Origin: JABCYV01 sp963696025
GTDB lineage: Bacteria; Acidobacteriota; Terriglobia; Terriglobales; Acidobacteriaceae
Length of the DNA stretch: 64,000 bases
Direction: 5' to 3'
Assembly (NCBI GenBank): GCA_963696025.1
Contig: CAVOII010000012.1
Coordinates: forward strand, 478,410-542,409
The notes beneath the pieces are model-generated. The model saw only the letters and a program-made list of their open reading frames with translations. It did not search any database and was not told where the DNA came from. The stretch's first letter is position 1. Every line of letters begins with the position of its first letter. The position numbers and the translations under genes were made by a program. This document shows, one piece after another, positions 53,040-61,738 of the stretch.

Positions 53040-55013
53040 TCAGCCTCCAACCCCAAAAAACTCTTCCACCGCCCGCATGTCCGTGGTCCTCTTGTAATTT
53101 GGCAGGCTCTCCACGAAGGCTCGGCCGTAGGCTTTCTTCAAAATACGATTGTCCAATAAGACCAACAGACCGCGGTCATCGAGTGACCGAATCAGGCGCC
53201 CAAAGCCTTGTTTCAGAGTAATCACAGCCGCTGGCACTTGATACTGAAAAAAAGCATTACCGCCTTCGGCATCAATCGACTTCACACGCGCGGCCACGAC
53301 CGGGTCGCTGGGCACAGCAAAAGGTAAGCGGTCGATGATCACGCAACTGAGCTGCTCACCCTGCACGTCAACGCCCTGCCAGAATGACGATGTGGCAAAT
53401 AGCACCGCATGAGGCGTGACGCGAAACTCTTCAAGTAGCGCGGTCTTCGGAGCGTCGCCTTGCAGGAGCATGGGGAATTCCAACTCGCCTAGCAGGCGCT
53501 GGTATGCATCATTCATCTGGGCGTAGCTGGTAAACAGAACGAAGGCGCGTCCGCGCGTGATCTCGAGCAGCCTCCGAACGTAGTCCGCCGCCTTTGGCGC
53601 AAACTGTGGGGTGCGTGGGTCGGGAAGGTCGGGAGGCACATACAGCAGCACCTGATTCTCATAGTCGAAATGAGAGGGAAGTACTGACTCGCGGGCGTAC
53701 TGTAGCCCAAGTCGCCGCCGCATGTATTCGAAGCCGCCACCTACGGCTAGCGTGGCCGAAGTCAGCACGGCGCACTCCAACTTGTCGAACAGGCAAGTCT
53801 TCAGGATGGGCGCCACATCAATCGGTGTGGCCTGGAGAAAAACGTTCAACTTCTCGCCCCCCCCGCGTCGTCGTTCGATCCAGAACACGGTGTTGCGATC
53901 ATCCGACTCCATCAGAAATCCAAGTTGTACCTGCAACTCTTGCGCCCGCCGAGCGAAATTGAACACCTCCTCGGGCTTCGACGGCAAACTTTCCAATTCG
54001 GAGCTTAGCCGTTGCAGCGACTGCTGCAGGCCAATGAACTCGTCGCCATTTTCTTCCAGGAATTCGCGCCGGTTTTCAAAGGCGAAGCGGCCTTCACCCT
54101 GTGGCAGCAGCGCGAAGAAAAACGCAGCCCGTTCGCGCAGGCTTTTCAGCGCTCCGGAAAGCGATGCCGACAACATATGATTGCGTTGCAGCGAAGCTTC
54201 CACGTCGCGGCACAACTCTTCAAAACGCCCATTGCTGGCCGAAATCCCAAAATAGCTGCCGGCCACGTCTTCCAGTTCGTGGGCTTCATCGAAAATCACG
54301 GCGCCGACTTCCGGAAGGATTCCGGCATCCGGCGCGTAATCCGCTTGCTGCTTGATCGCCAGATCAGCAAAGAACAAATGGTGATTGACGATGATGATGT
54401 CGCTTTCCATCGCTCGGCGGTGCATTTCCGTGATGAAACACTTGTCCCAGGAACTGCATTTCTGCCCGAGGCACGTGTCGGAACGCGCGTCCAGCTTGTA
54501 CCACAGCGCGCTGGCTTCCGGAAGCGACGCCAGTTCGGCTCGATCGCCGGTCTGCGTCCTCTTCTCCCAGGCCGCAATCGCGCGATAGTGTTCGATCTCC
54601 TCCAGACCGCTGAGCACTGGCTGATCAGTCAGATCGTAAAGCTTCTTGCGACACAGATAATTGTTTCGTCCCTTCATATAACAGACGTTGAGCTTACCTT
54701 CGCCGACGGGAAAAAGTGCTCGCTCAAGAAACGGGATATCCTTGTGAAAAAGTTGCTCCTGAAGGTTTTTGGTGCCAGTGGAAATGATCACCCGCTTGCC
54801 TGAGCGAATCACGGGAACAAGATAAGCCAAAGTTTTGCCCGTGCCAGTGCCGGCTTCAACAATCAGGTGCCGCTTTTCCTCCAGCGCCTGCTCGACCGCT
54901 TGAGCCATTTGCAGTTGTCCGCGGCGGAATTCATAAGCCGGATGTGTCCGCGAAAGCACGCCTCCGGGCGCGAAGAACTGATACAGCGAGACGTCCTGGG
55001 AGGTCGAGGCCAC
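53040..55013 (-). CDS. DinG/XPD-type ATP-dependent DNA helicase
   Basis: A superfamily 2 iron-sulfur helicase of about 657 aa. Motifs are Walker A VEAGTGTGKTLAY, a Cys cluster for the 4Fe-4S (CYMKGRNNYLC, then CLGQKCSSWDKC), DEAH in VIFDEAHELED, SFWQGVDVQGEQL and QGFGRLIRS as motif VI. It unwinds DNA, R-loops or damaged structures. The start is inferred as GTG at 55013; a GTG at 55046 is the alternative. The longer frame to 55187 is translated from the REPIN-like repeat (55054-55183) and is rejected. It is divergent from der, separated by that repeat. Confidence 0.88.
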   Translation of the reverse strand: MASTSQDVSLYQFFAPGGVLSRTHPAYEFRRGQLQMAQAVEQALEEKRHLIVEAGTGTGKTLAYLVPVIRSGKRVIISTGTKNLQEQLFHKDIPFLERALFPVGEGKLNVCYMKGRNNYLCRKKLYDLTDQPVLSGLEEIEHYRAIAAWEKRTQTGDRAELASLPEASALWYKLDARSDTCLGQKCSSWDKCFITEMHRRAMESDIIIVNHHLFFADLAIKQQADYAPDAGILPEVGAVIFDEAHELEDVAGSYFGISASNGRFEELCRDVEASLQRNHMLSASLSGALKSLRERAAFFFALLPQGEGRFAFENRREFLEENGDEFIGLQQSLQRLSSELESLPSKPEEVFNFARRAQELQVQLGFLMESDDRNTVFWIERRRGGGEKLNVFLQATPIDVAPILKTCLFDKLECAVLTSATLAVGGGFEYMRRRLGLQYARESVLPSHFDYENQVLLYVPPDLPDPRTPQFAPKAADYVRRLLEITRGRAFVLFTSYAQMNDAYQRLLGELEFPMLLQGDAPKTALLEEFRVTPHAVLFATSSFWQGVDVQGEQLSCVIIDRLPFAVPSDPVVAARVKSIDAEGGNAFFQYQVPAAVITLKQGFGRLIRSLDDRGLLVLLDNRILKKAYGRAFVESLPNYKRTTDMRAVEEFFGVGG

Positions 55014-55053
55014 GGAGTCTCTATAATAGCTGCCGGACCCACTCACTGCACAC

Positions 55054-55183
55054 GTGGGGACAGCCGCCCTCGGCTGTCGGGCGGACTCGTTGAGTCCGCT
55101 GTTCAATATGAATATGAATGTGAATGGGAGATTCGTCGCCCGGCCTTCGACCCCGCCGGACAGCCGGGGGCGGCTGTCCCCAC
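55054..55183. repeat. REPIN/MITE-like element between helicase and der
   Basis: 130-bp element with perfect 15-bp terminal inverted repeats: GTGGGGACAGCCGCC (55054-55068) and GGCGGCTGTCCCCAC (55169-55183). Each end also folds by itself: ACAGCCG-CCCT-CGGCTGT (55060-55077) and ACAGCCG-GGGG-CGGCTGT (55160-55177). It lies over the region where the divergent promoters of the helicase and der should be. It makes the translated N-termini of both genes appear longer than they are. Confidence 0.8.
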
Positions 55184-55199
55184 GCATGTATTACTACTC

Positions 55200-56669
55200 A
55201 TGACCCGGATCAAATTCAATTCGAGTGCCGATGTCGCGACCGTCGGCATTCCTACCATCGCCATCGTGGGTCGGCCCAACGTGGGCAAATCCACGCTGTT
55301 TAACCGGCTGGTGGGTTCGCGGCGCGCCATCGTCGGCGACGAGCCGGGCATCACTCGCGATCGCTTATACGGGGAGGCGGAATGGCGCGGACGCCGGCTG
55401 CGTATCGTCGATACGGGCGGCATCATGCCCGGCGACAAAGGCTTCATTCCGTCGGAAATTTTTCGGCAGGCCAAGGTGGCGCTTGAAGAAGCCGACGCCG
55501 TGATCATGGTCGTCGATGGACGTACGGAACTGGCGTCCCCTGATCTGGAACTCGCCCGCCTCATGATCCGCAGTGGCAAGCCACTTTTTCTTGCTGTCAA
55601 TAAAGTCGATGGCGACAAGCAACAGTCGCTGATTGACGAATTTCATGGTCTCGGCATCAGAAAATTGTTCCCGGTGTCTGCCGAGCATGGCCGTGGAATT
55701 GACGACGTCTTGGACGCCATTTTGGAAACCCTGCCTCCAGACGAAATAAGTAGCGCCGGGGTCCTCGCCGGCAGTCAGGCGGATGTCCCGGCCACGACTG
55801 AGGCCGCCGAGGACGGCGGCGCCGCGCGCGAAACCAGAGTCGCCATCATTGGACATCCCAACGTGGGCAAGTCCACGTTACTCAACCGGCTCACCGGCAC
55901 GGCTCGCGCCATCGTTTCGCCCATTCCGGGGACCACGCGCGATGCCGTCGACGAAATCGTCGAGCGCGACGGCCAGCGGTTTCGCTTCATTGATACTGCT
56001 GGAATCCGTCGTAAGGGCAAAACCCATCTGATGGCGGAAAAACTTTCAGTAGTGATGGCCCGCAAACACCTAGAAGCTGCCGACATCGCACTGCTGGTGA
56101 TCGATCCCACCGAAGGCGTGAGCCAGCTCGATGCCGCCATCGCTGGCTACGCCCACGAGAGTGGGCGCTCGATGATCATCGTGGTGAATAAGTGGGACTT
56201 GGTCGTTAGCGGCAAGGAGCGGACTGGACGCCAGACAAAATCATCGCGCATGCAGGAGAGCAAGCGTCCGGCCGATCGCGCCGCCTACCAAGAAAGAGTT
56301 CGCTATGCGTTGAAATTTCTCAGCTACGCACCGATATTGTTTGTCTCCGCCTCTACTGGCAAGGGCATCGAGAAAATATTTCCGACACTGGAAGAAGTTG
56401 CCGCTGAGCGCCGCAAGCGTATTGGGACGGGAGAAATGAACCGCTTCCTGAAGCACGTCGATTTCGAGCGCGCCTCCGTCCCTGCCCGCCAGCAAGTGAA
56501 GATTTATTACATGACGCAGGCCGCAGTCGCGCCGCCGACGTTTGTCATCTTCACCGACCGCAAGGTAAAGCTGCACTTTTCCTATCAGCGCTTTCTGGAA
56601 AATCAGATTCGCCGCGCGTTTGGCTTCGTGGGCACGCCGATATGGATCAAGAACCGAGCCAGGGATTGA
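55200..56669 (+). CDS. der: Ribosome-assembly GTPase Der (EngA) with repeat-derived linker
   Basis: A 489-aa double GTPase needed for 50S assembly. Two G domains are present, with GRPNVGKST at 24-32 and GHPNVGKST at about 217-225, each with its own DTAG and NKxD motifs (DTGGI/NKVD and DTAGI/NKWD). A C-terminal KH-like domain follows. The linker between the G domains (about 184-208) is translated from a palindromic repeat (55750-55825). The start ATG at 55200 gives MTRIKFNSS; the longer frame from 54867 crosses the upstream repeat and the helicase gene and is rejected. No strong ribosome-binding site is seen. Confidence 0.95.
   Translation: MTRIKFNSSADVATVGIPTIAIVGRPNVGKSTLFNRLVGSRRAIVGDEPGITRDRLYGEAEWRGRRLRIVDTGGIMPGDKGFIPSEIFRQAKVALEEADAVIMVVDGRTELASPDLELARLMIRSGKPLFLAVNKVDGDKQQSLIDEFHGLGIRKLFPVSAEHGRGIDDVLDAILETLPPDEISSAGVLAGSQADVPATTEAAEDGGAARETRVAIIGHPNVGKSTLLNRLTGTARAIVSPIPGTTRDAVDEIVERDGQRFRFIDTAGIRRKGKTHLMAEKLSVVMARKHLEAADIALLVIDPTEGVSQLDAAIAGYAHESGRSMIIVVNKWDLVVSGKERTGRQTKSSRMQESKRPADRAAYQERVRYALKFLSYAPILFVSASTGKGIEKIFPTLEEVAAERRKRIGTGEMNRFLKHVDFERASVPARQQVKIYYMTQAAVAPPTFVIFTDRKVKLHFSYQRFLENQIRRAFGFVGTPIWIKNRARD
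55750..55825. repeat. REPIN-like palindromic element inside der
   Basis: It starts TAGCGCCGG and has two arms, GCCGG-GGTCCTCG-CCGGC and GCCGCCG-AGGA-CGGCGGC. It is about 75 bp, in frame, and codes the inter-domain linker (SSAGVLAGSQADVPATT...). The second arm is the exact reverse complement of the left arm of 43689-43737. The boundaries are approximate to a few bases. Confidence 0.7.
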
Positions 56670-56891
56670 GATTCGGTTGTCGTGGGAATTCAGCGGATTC
56701 GAATGCGAGTGGGCCGACGACGGTCAAGCGACCGGCGAGATCGCTCTCCAGCAATTGTGAAAGCCATGACCGAACGAAGGACTAAGACTGCTCGTCGGCC
56801 TGACGTATCCGGCCGAGCTCAGTGGTTGCGCCATTCACGGCGTCCGTGTACGGTCGCGATGAAATCACGCGCCAGCGTAATCACCAGTCCC

Positions 56892-57725
56892 ATGATTAGT
56901 TCATTGCGACGGGTTCTTTTCGCAGTCTTTGCTGCAGCCATTCTTATCCCTCAGGCCCGCGCCCAAGACAATTACGAAATCCAGGTCTACAGCTACGACA
57001 CTGTTCCCCCGCGCACCACAATGGTCGAGCTGCACTCCAATTTCACCGTCGATGGCAGCAAGACCGTGCAAAATGGAGTTCTGCCGAGCAACCACGCCGA
57101 GCACGAAACAATCGAAATCACGCAGGGGATCACGGACTGGTTTGAGACCGGCTTTTACATTTTCACCAGCATCCAGCCAGATGACGGCTGGCAATGGGTA
57201 GGTGATCACATTCGCCCACGCTTTCGCATCCCGGAATCCTGGCACTGGCCGGTCGGTGTCAGCCTGTCGAACGAGATCGGCTACCAGCGCGCCGCTTTTT
57301 CAACCGACACCTGGACCTGGGAAATTCGCCCTATCGTCGACAAGAAAATTGGCCGCTGGTATCTGAGTCTCAATCCTACGCTTGACCGTTCGTGGCATGG
57401 CCAGAGTGTCCATAAAGGCGTGGAATTCTCTCCCAATGTCAAAATCAGCTTTGATTTCAGCAAGAAAATTGCGGGAGGGTTGGAGTATTACGGATCGTAT
57501 GGACCCATCACTGGCTTCGATCCACTGAGGGATCAGATGCAGCAGATATTTCCCTCCATTGATCTCGATTTGGGGCCGCAGTGGGAATTCAACTTTGGAG
57601 TGGGCGTGGGCGTGACCGCCGCCACCGATCATCTGATCATCAAGTGCATTCTGGGTCGGCGTTTTTCATGGGGACGCGACCAAACTGCGAAACTGAAAGC
57701 TCCAACAAGCGGCTCCAATGATTAG
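56892..57725 (+). CDS. Secreted or outer-membrane hypothetical protein
   Basis: About 277 aa with a signal peptide (RRVLFAVFAAAILIPQARAQ). The mature part is rich in alternating beta-strands with many aromatic and Gly residues (WFETGFYIFTSIQPDDGWQWVG, WEIRPIVDKKIGRWYLSLNPTLDRSW). It ends with a strand after RRFSW and a short tail. This looks like a porin-like beta-barrel, similar to DUF-type proteins that resemble outer-membrane channels. The start is uncertain: ATG at 56892 is next to the signal peptide, and ATG at 56859 is possible. It follows der on the same strand; any coupling is weak. Confidence 0.7.
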   Translation: MISSLRRVLFAVFAAAILIPQARAQDNYEIQVYSYDTVPPRTTMVELHSNFTVDGSKTVQNGVLPSNHAEHETIEITQGITDWFETGFYIFTSIQPDDGWQWVGDHIRPRFRIPESWHWPVGVSLSNEIGYQRAAFSTDTWTWEIRPIVDKKIGRWYLSLNPTLDRSWHGQSVHKGVEFSPNVKISFDFSKKIAGGLEYYGSYGPITGFDPLRDQMQQIFPSIDLDLGPQWEFNFGVGVGVTAATDHLIIKCILGRRFSWGRDQTAKLKAPTSGSND

Positions 57726-57730
57726 CTAGG

Positions 57731-58822
57731 CTAGCCAATCGGCTCAGGCGCCGGCGGCAGCGGCGGTGCTTCCGGCGGAGTCGATGAGATCATAGGGAGT
57801 GGTGCTGGTCGCAATAGCGAATCGAGCGCTGGATAACGTGAAGCGAAAAAGTAGATGGAATAGGCCGGAAAGAACACCGCCGCCGGCACCGAGATCAAAG
57901 AAATCACATACAGAATGAAGGCGAGAACGACGCATCCGACGACCACTGCCAGCGTGATGGTGTAAGCGTTCCAAGTCAGCCCAGCCATCTTTCCCGCGAT
58001 CACGGCCACCGCGCCTAGCCCGCCAATTGGAATAAGGAACAGGAGCAGCACAATGGCGGAAATGATTCCCAGAACTACGGCAGCCCCTAGCGCCATTACG
58101 ATCTTCATCCCGATGTATCCGGCATAACCTCCCTTCTCCCGCATGAGTTGGGGCCACAGCCGCCGCCACCCCTCGATTGCACCAATCTCCTCGAGAGCCA
58201 TTTGCGGGACAACGAAGTCTTTGGTCATCACGTGGACCACCAATTGCGTAACCAGGAAAGTCATGAGCACAAAGAAAAGAACCAAGCCGCCGAATATCAA
58301 CGGGATCATGTGCTCCTTGGGACTCCTCAGCCAACCGACGAGGAAAGCGAAACCGGCCGGGATTCCGACCAAAATAGTTAGACCCACTCCCGACACCAGA
58401 AAAAGCAAAGTCTGCCACAAGAAATATCGTCGACCCGGGCCCTGCCGCCGACTCCAACCTTTACGGATGCGGCACTCCTTCGCGATCACACTGTCAAAGA
58501 GAACGAAACGCATCACGCTATTCACGTACAGAAAGATAAATAGCAGCACCAAGCCGGAGACGATCAACACCGCGATGAGGGACGCGTAGACCATGGGATT
58601 GATCGCAGGTAAGCCAAACTCCAAGAAGCGCTGGGTGCTATTAGGGTGCGAGGGCAATTGGAAGTTGCCGGTATTGCAACCTCCTCCGCCTGAGCTCATT
58701 TCGCCTGCCAGCAGTCCAACCAAGGCTAGTTTGGCCCACTGATTGGCGCGGAACGGTTGCAGAAGTTGCTGTCGAGCGTGCTGGAAAGCCGGACCAATCG
58801 CATCCAGGGCAGAAAGCGGCAA
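57731..58822 (-). CDS. Polytopic membrane protein of unknown function
   Basis: A 363-aa protein with about six membrane helices (for example VYASLIAVLIVSGLVLLFIFLYV and IVMALGAAVVLGIISAIVLLLFLIPIGG). The amphipathic N-terminus is MPLSALDAIGPAFQHARQQLLQPFRANQWAKLALVGLLAG, with a short motif, FxHxxxxLxxPFxxxxWxKL, that recurs in a group of bacterial proteins of unknown role. The C-terminal tail is Pro-rich (PPEAPPLPPAPEP). There is no enzyme motif. It converges with the beta-barrel gene after 5 bp and its start faces the OmpA leader region. Confidence 0.65.
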   Translation of the reverse strand: MPLSALDAIGPAFQHARQQLLQPFRANQWAKLALVGLLAGEMSSGGGGCNTGNFQLPSHPNSTQRFLEFGLPAINPMVYASLIAVLIVSGLVLLFIFLYVNSVMRFVLFDSVIAKECRIRKGWSRRQGPGRRYFLWQTLLFLVSGVGLTILVGIPAGFAFLVGWLRSPKEHMIPLIFGGLVLFFVLMTFLVTQLVVHVMTKDFVVPQMALEEIGAIEGWRRLWPQLMREKGGYAGYIGMKIVMALGAAVVLGIISAIVLLLFLIPIGGLGAVAVIAGKMAGLTWNAYTITLAVVVGCVVLAFILYVISLISVPAAVFFPAYSIYFFASRYPALDSLLRPAPLPMISSTPPEAPPLPPAPEPIG

Positions 58823-59231
58823 ATGTCACCTCGGTCAATGACGGGTTCGGAGCAAGGTACTGCGAAGCGGGAGCTGGGTCAATGGAAGATTGAGAACGAT
58901 TGCAGCAGTATGAATCAGCGCTCTTAACTGATGCCTCAGAGCCCCCACCGGCTCCCGACTTCAACACTCTACTTAGCACCTTGATGACTGCAAAATGAAA
59001 ATCTTTGACATCAATGAAATCCGTGTCAGATAGCGCTGCTTGAGCAACAGCGGATTTCAGGTGCAGAAAGTGCTGAATAGCCGCACGCAGTTTTTATATT
59101 AGATTTCGCCAAAATTACCCTGCGCGGCCATTTTCGCCGGCATTCTGCCTTGGCTAGCGCTACAATGTCCTTGGAAAGTAAAGAGTTAGGCTTGTAAGGG
59201 TTTGGCATTCAACCTGTTATAAGAAACTGTT
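58823..59231. other. Gap upstream of the OmpA-like gene
   Basis: About 410 bp without a gene. TATAAG at 59218-59223 is a weak -10-like box for the OmpA-like gene. A TTGTAA is 20 bases upstream, which is too far for a good promoter. The gap also serves the minus-strand gene at 57731-58822. Confidence 0.3.
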
Positions 59232-59342
59232 AGGTGGCGGACGTGGGCCACCGATAGATTGATTTTCTGAAAATCAGTGAGCACGCCAGAGACGTGCTGG
59301 CGCGGAGCCCCAATGTTTCCGCCCACCTGGAGGACGTAGAAC
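59232..59342 (+). promoter_or_regulatory. Long structured leader of the OmpA-like gene
   Basis: Three structures are seen. GGTGGC (59233-59238) pairs with GCCACC (59247-59252). TGATTTTC and GAAAATCA form a palindrome (59260-59276). CGCCAG (59284-59289) pairs with CTGGCG (59297-59302). AGGTGGCGGA (59232-59241) can also pair, with one bulge, with TCCGCCCACCT (59318-59328), which touches the ribosome-binding site GGAGG (59329-59333). The structure could control translation. Confidence 0.5.
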
Positions 59343-60236
59343 ATGAAGAATTGCGTATTCGTAGCGCTGCTTTTGACCGCTGTGCTAGCCTTTCCGGCGT
59401 TTGCGCAGCAGACCAGCACAACCACTCAAGACCAACCTGCAGCCACCGCTCCTTCGACGGACCAAAGCACATCTTCATCTTCGTCGAATGCAGGAGCCAG
59501 CGGCAAACCGGCATTGCAGCCGGATACCCATGAAGGCTTCTGGGGCAAGATCAATCCGTTCGCGCGCAAGAAGTATGTGCAGCGCCAAACTGCCCCGATT
59601 CGGGACCGTGTAAACGAGCTCGACGAACTCACGTCGTCCAATACCAAGATGATCAAGGACACCGATGCGCGGGCGCAGCAAGGTATCCAGCTCGCATCTA
59701 CCAAGGCCAACGAAGCAGACCAGCATGCTATCGATGCCGGAAACAAAGCCCAGATGGCGCAGCAGACCGCTACTCAAGCCAACACCCGTCTCTCCACGGT
59801 GGAACAAGTAGTAGGCAACATCGATCAGTACAAAGCGGCAACCCAGACGGAAATTCGTTTCCGTCCCGGCCAGAGCGCGCTGAGCCAGAATGCAAAGTCT
59901 GCTCTCGACGACATCGCCACTCCGCTGAAGAACCAGCGCGGCTACATCATCGAGGTGCAGGGCTTTTCTTCGGGACATGGACAGGCTGCGATTGCCACTT
60001 CACAGAAGATGGCGGACTCCGTCGTGCGTTACCTCGTGCTCAACCACGATATTCCGGTCTACCGGATCTATGTGGTCGGCATGGGCAATGCTCCGGTGCC
60101 AACCGCGGATGAACAAGGCAAGAAGCACACGAGCGGTGGTCGAGTGGAAATCAGCCTCCTGAAGAACGATCTGGAGCAGCTTGCTTCCACATCATCCACG
60201 CCAGCGAGCCAGGACCAGCAGGCTCCTCCTAAGTAA
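59343..60236 (+). CDS. OmpA-family outer-membrane protein
   Basis: A 297-aa exported protein with signal peptide (VFVALLLTAVLAFPAFAQQ), a low-complexity Ser/Thr/Gln/Ala region, a coiled segment (about 80-155, with TDARAQQGIQLASTKANEAD) and a C-terminal OmpA-like peptidoglycan-binding domain. In that domain TEIRFRPGQSALSQNAKSALDDIA and the VQGFSSGHGQ and YRIYVVGMGNAPVPTA segments are typical, with AAIATSQKMADSVVRYL. It anchors the outer membrane to peptidoglycan. GGAGG stands 9 bases before the ATG. A strong terminator follows. Confidence 0.9.
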   Translation: MKNCVFVALLLTAVLAFPAFAQQTSTTTQDQPAATAPSTDQSTSSSSSNAGASGKPALQPDTHEGFWGKINPFARKKYVQRQTAPIRDRVNELDELTSSNTKMIKDTDARAQQGIQLASTKANEADQHAIDAGNKAQMAQQTATQANTRLSTVEQVVGNIDQYKAATQTEIRFRPGQSALSQNAKSALDDIATPLKNQRGYIIEVQGFSSGHGQAAIATSQKMADSVVRYLVLNHDIPVYRIYVVGMGNAPVPTADEQGKKHTSGGRVEISLLKNDLEQLASTSSTPASQDQQAPPK

Positions 60237-60278
60237 AACTTCAGGACGATGGGCATTACGCCCGTAGCCCTCCCCCGG

Positions 60279-60311
60279 AAAAGCCTCTTGCGGAAGCAAG
60301 AGGCTTTTTTG
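60279..60311 (+). terminator. Intrinsic terminator after the OmpA-like gene
   Basis: A 13-bp stem (AAAAGCCTCTTGC and GCAAGAGGCTTTT) with loop GGAA is followed by a T-run. It lies 43 bases past the stop. It is one of the two strongest terminators in the window. Confidence 0.9.
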
Positions 60312-60550
60312 TTGTGCGCGTGCCGCGACCATACTTGCTTGCCCAGCCTTTTAGATCGTGTTCAGCGCAGTGTTCAAGTCGCCTTTTTGCACTACATAAC
60401 AAACGTTAAACGTCTTGTATTTGGCGCGCTCTCGATCACGAAACGTCCTCAAGGAACGCCGTGCAAAGGAATAGAATTGCTCGGCGTCGGGTCGCATCAA
60501 TCCCGGAGGTTTCTGAATCCGGCGGTGACCGCAACGGAATTCTAGCTGCC

Positions 60551-61720
60551 ATGACTTCTCTGGTGAACGCGAATACGGGATCTGTGTCCTTCCAGTCCCT
60601 CAGGTCAACCAATTCTCTTCCCATTCTAGGTAAGCAGTTTGAATGGGCTTCTGTCTTTTGGGTTCTCCAATGTGGCGGCTGGTTCGCTTTTGGTGTCGCG
60701 ATGCTTGCCTGGGGACTGGACTTCTTTAATCCACGCGATGCTTTCGTCAATAAGGCCCTTCTTGTGGTCACCGGTCTGACGGTAACCCTCATTTTTCGGT
60801 TGCTCTACCGGAGGATCCGCGCGCGAACCATGACCCCGCTCACTTCTGCTCTATTCATTTTTTTTCTTTCATTCGCGGGCGGCACTGTTTGGAGGGAAAC
60901 GCAGACCTTGCTCTTTCAAGTTTACGTCCACACCCAGATTGAAGGAGCGCCTCCCTTCGAACTCGTGAGGATTCCTGTTGGGACCCTGCTGTACGACGGC
61001 TTTGTTTTATTTGTCTGGTCGCTTCTCTACTACGGAATCAACGACTGGGTGGAGCTTGAGAAACAACGAAGCCGCATCACAAAAGCCGAAGCTATGGCGC
61101 AGGCAGCCCGCTTGCGCGCTTTGCAATCGCAACTTGAGCCGCACTTTCTATTCAACACGCTCAATGCCATTTCTACGCTTGTTGTCGAGGGCCAGAACGC
61201 AGCCGCAGCGCGCATGATCGTGCGCTTGAGTGACTTCCTCCGCCTGTCGCTAGATACGATAGACACACCTGAGGTCTCCCTCGCTGAGGAGCTCGAATTC
61301 ATCCGTCGATATCTTGAAATTGAGCAGATACGGTTCGGCGACCGCTTACAGGTAACAATAGAAGCCACCCCTGACGCGATGCAAGGATTGGTGCCCGTGC
61401 TCGTGCTTCAGCCTTTAGTCGAGAATGCCGTCAAACATGGCGTGCTGCCTCGTGAGGAGGGAGGCTCGATAACGGTGAAGATCACTAGGAATAATGGCAC
61501 ATTGCAGATCTGTGTTGCGGATGACGGCCCCGGCTTGTCGAAAGAGGCGGCGCCCATCTCAGGAGCTTTGGGCCTCTCTAATACGGCAGCGCGGCTAAAT
61601 GAACTGTATGGAGATAAATCGAGCTTATCGCTTGGCACCTCCTCAAAAGGAGGAGCCGCTGCGGTAATCGAGATTCCATTCAGGACGGCGGGGCCTCGGT
61701 CCCTGCATGAAGCCTGTTAG
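60551..61720 (+). CDS. LytS/YehU-type sensor histidine kinase
   Basis: A 389-aa membrane kinase. About four membrane helices fill residues 30-165. A His_kinase domain (PF06580) follows, with the phospho-acceptor His198 in QLEPHFLFNTLNAIS and the N-box VENAVKHGV. It ends with the ATP-binding DDGPGL and GLGLSN (GALGLSNTAARL). Partner of the LytTR response regulator just downstream. The ATG at 60551 is chosen; a GTG at 60461 would add 30 residues. The gap upstream (60312-60550) shows no other gene. Confidence 0.88.
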   Translation: MTSLVNANTGSVSFQSLRSTNSLPILGKQFEWASVFWVLQCGGWFAFGVAMLAWGLDFFNPRDAFVNKALLVVTGLTVTLIFRLLYRRIRARTMTPLTSALFIFFLSFAGGTVWRETQTLLFQVYVHTQIEGAPPFELVRIPVGTLLYDGFVLFVWSLLYYGINDWVELEKQRSRITKAEAMAQAARLRALQSQLEPHFLFNTLNAISTLVVEGQNAAAARMIVRLSDFLRLSLDTIDTPEVSLAEELEFIRRYLEIEQIRFGDRLQVTIEATPDAMQGLVPVLVLQPLVENAVKHGVLPREEGGSITVKITRNNGTLQICVADDGPGLSKEAAPISGALGLSNTAARLNELYGDKSSLSLGTSSKGGAAAVIEIPFRTAGPRSLHEAC

Positions 61721-61738
61721 GCGGCAAGAGGTAATCGC

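Noticed and set aside
55014..55187. An N-terminal extension of the helicase to 55187
   Set aside because: It is translated from the repeat element and shows no helicase-like sequence; a GTG at 55013 or 55046 is more likely.
54867..55199. A long N-terminal extension of der (start at 54867)
   Set aside because: It crosses the helicase gene on the other strand and the 130-bp inverted-repeat element, and has no similarity to Der. The ATG at 55200 gives a normal Der start.
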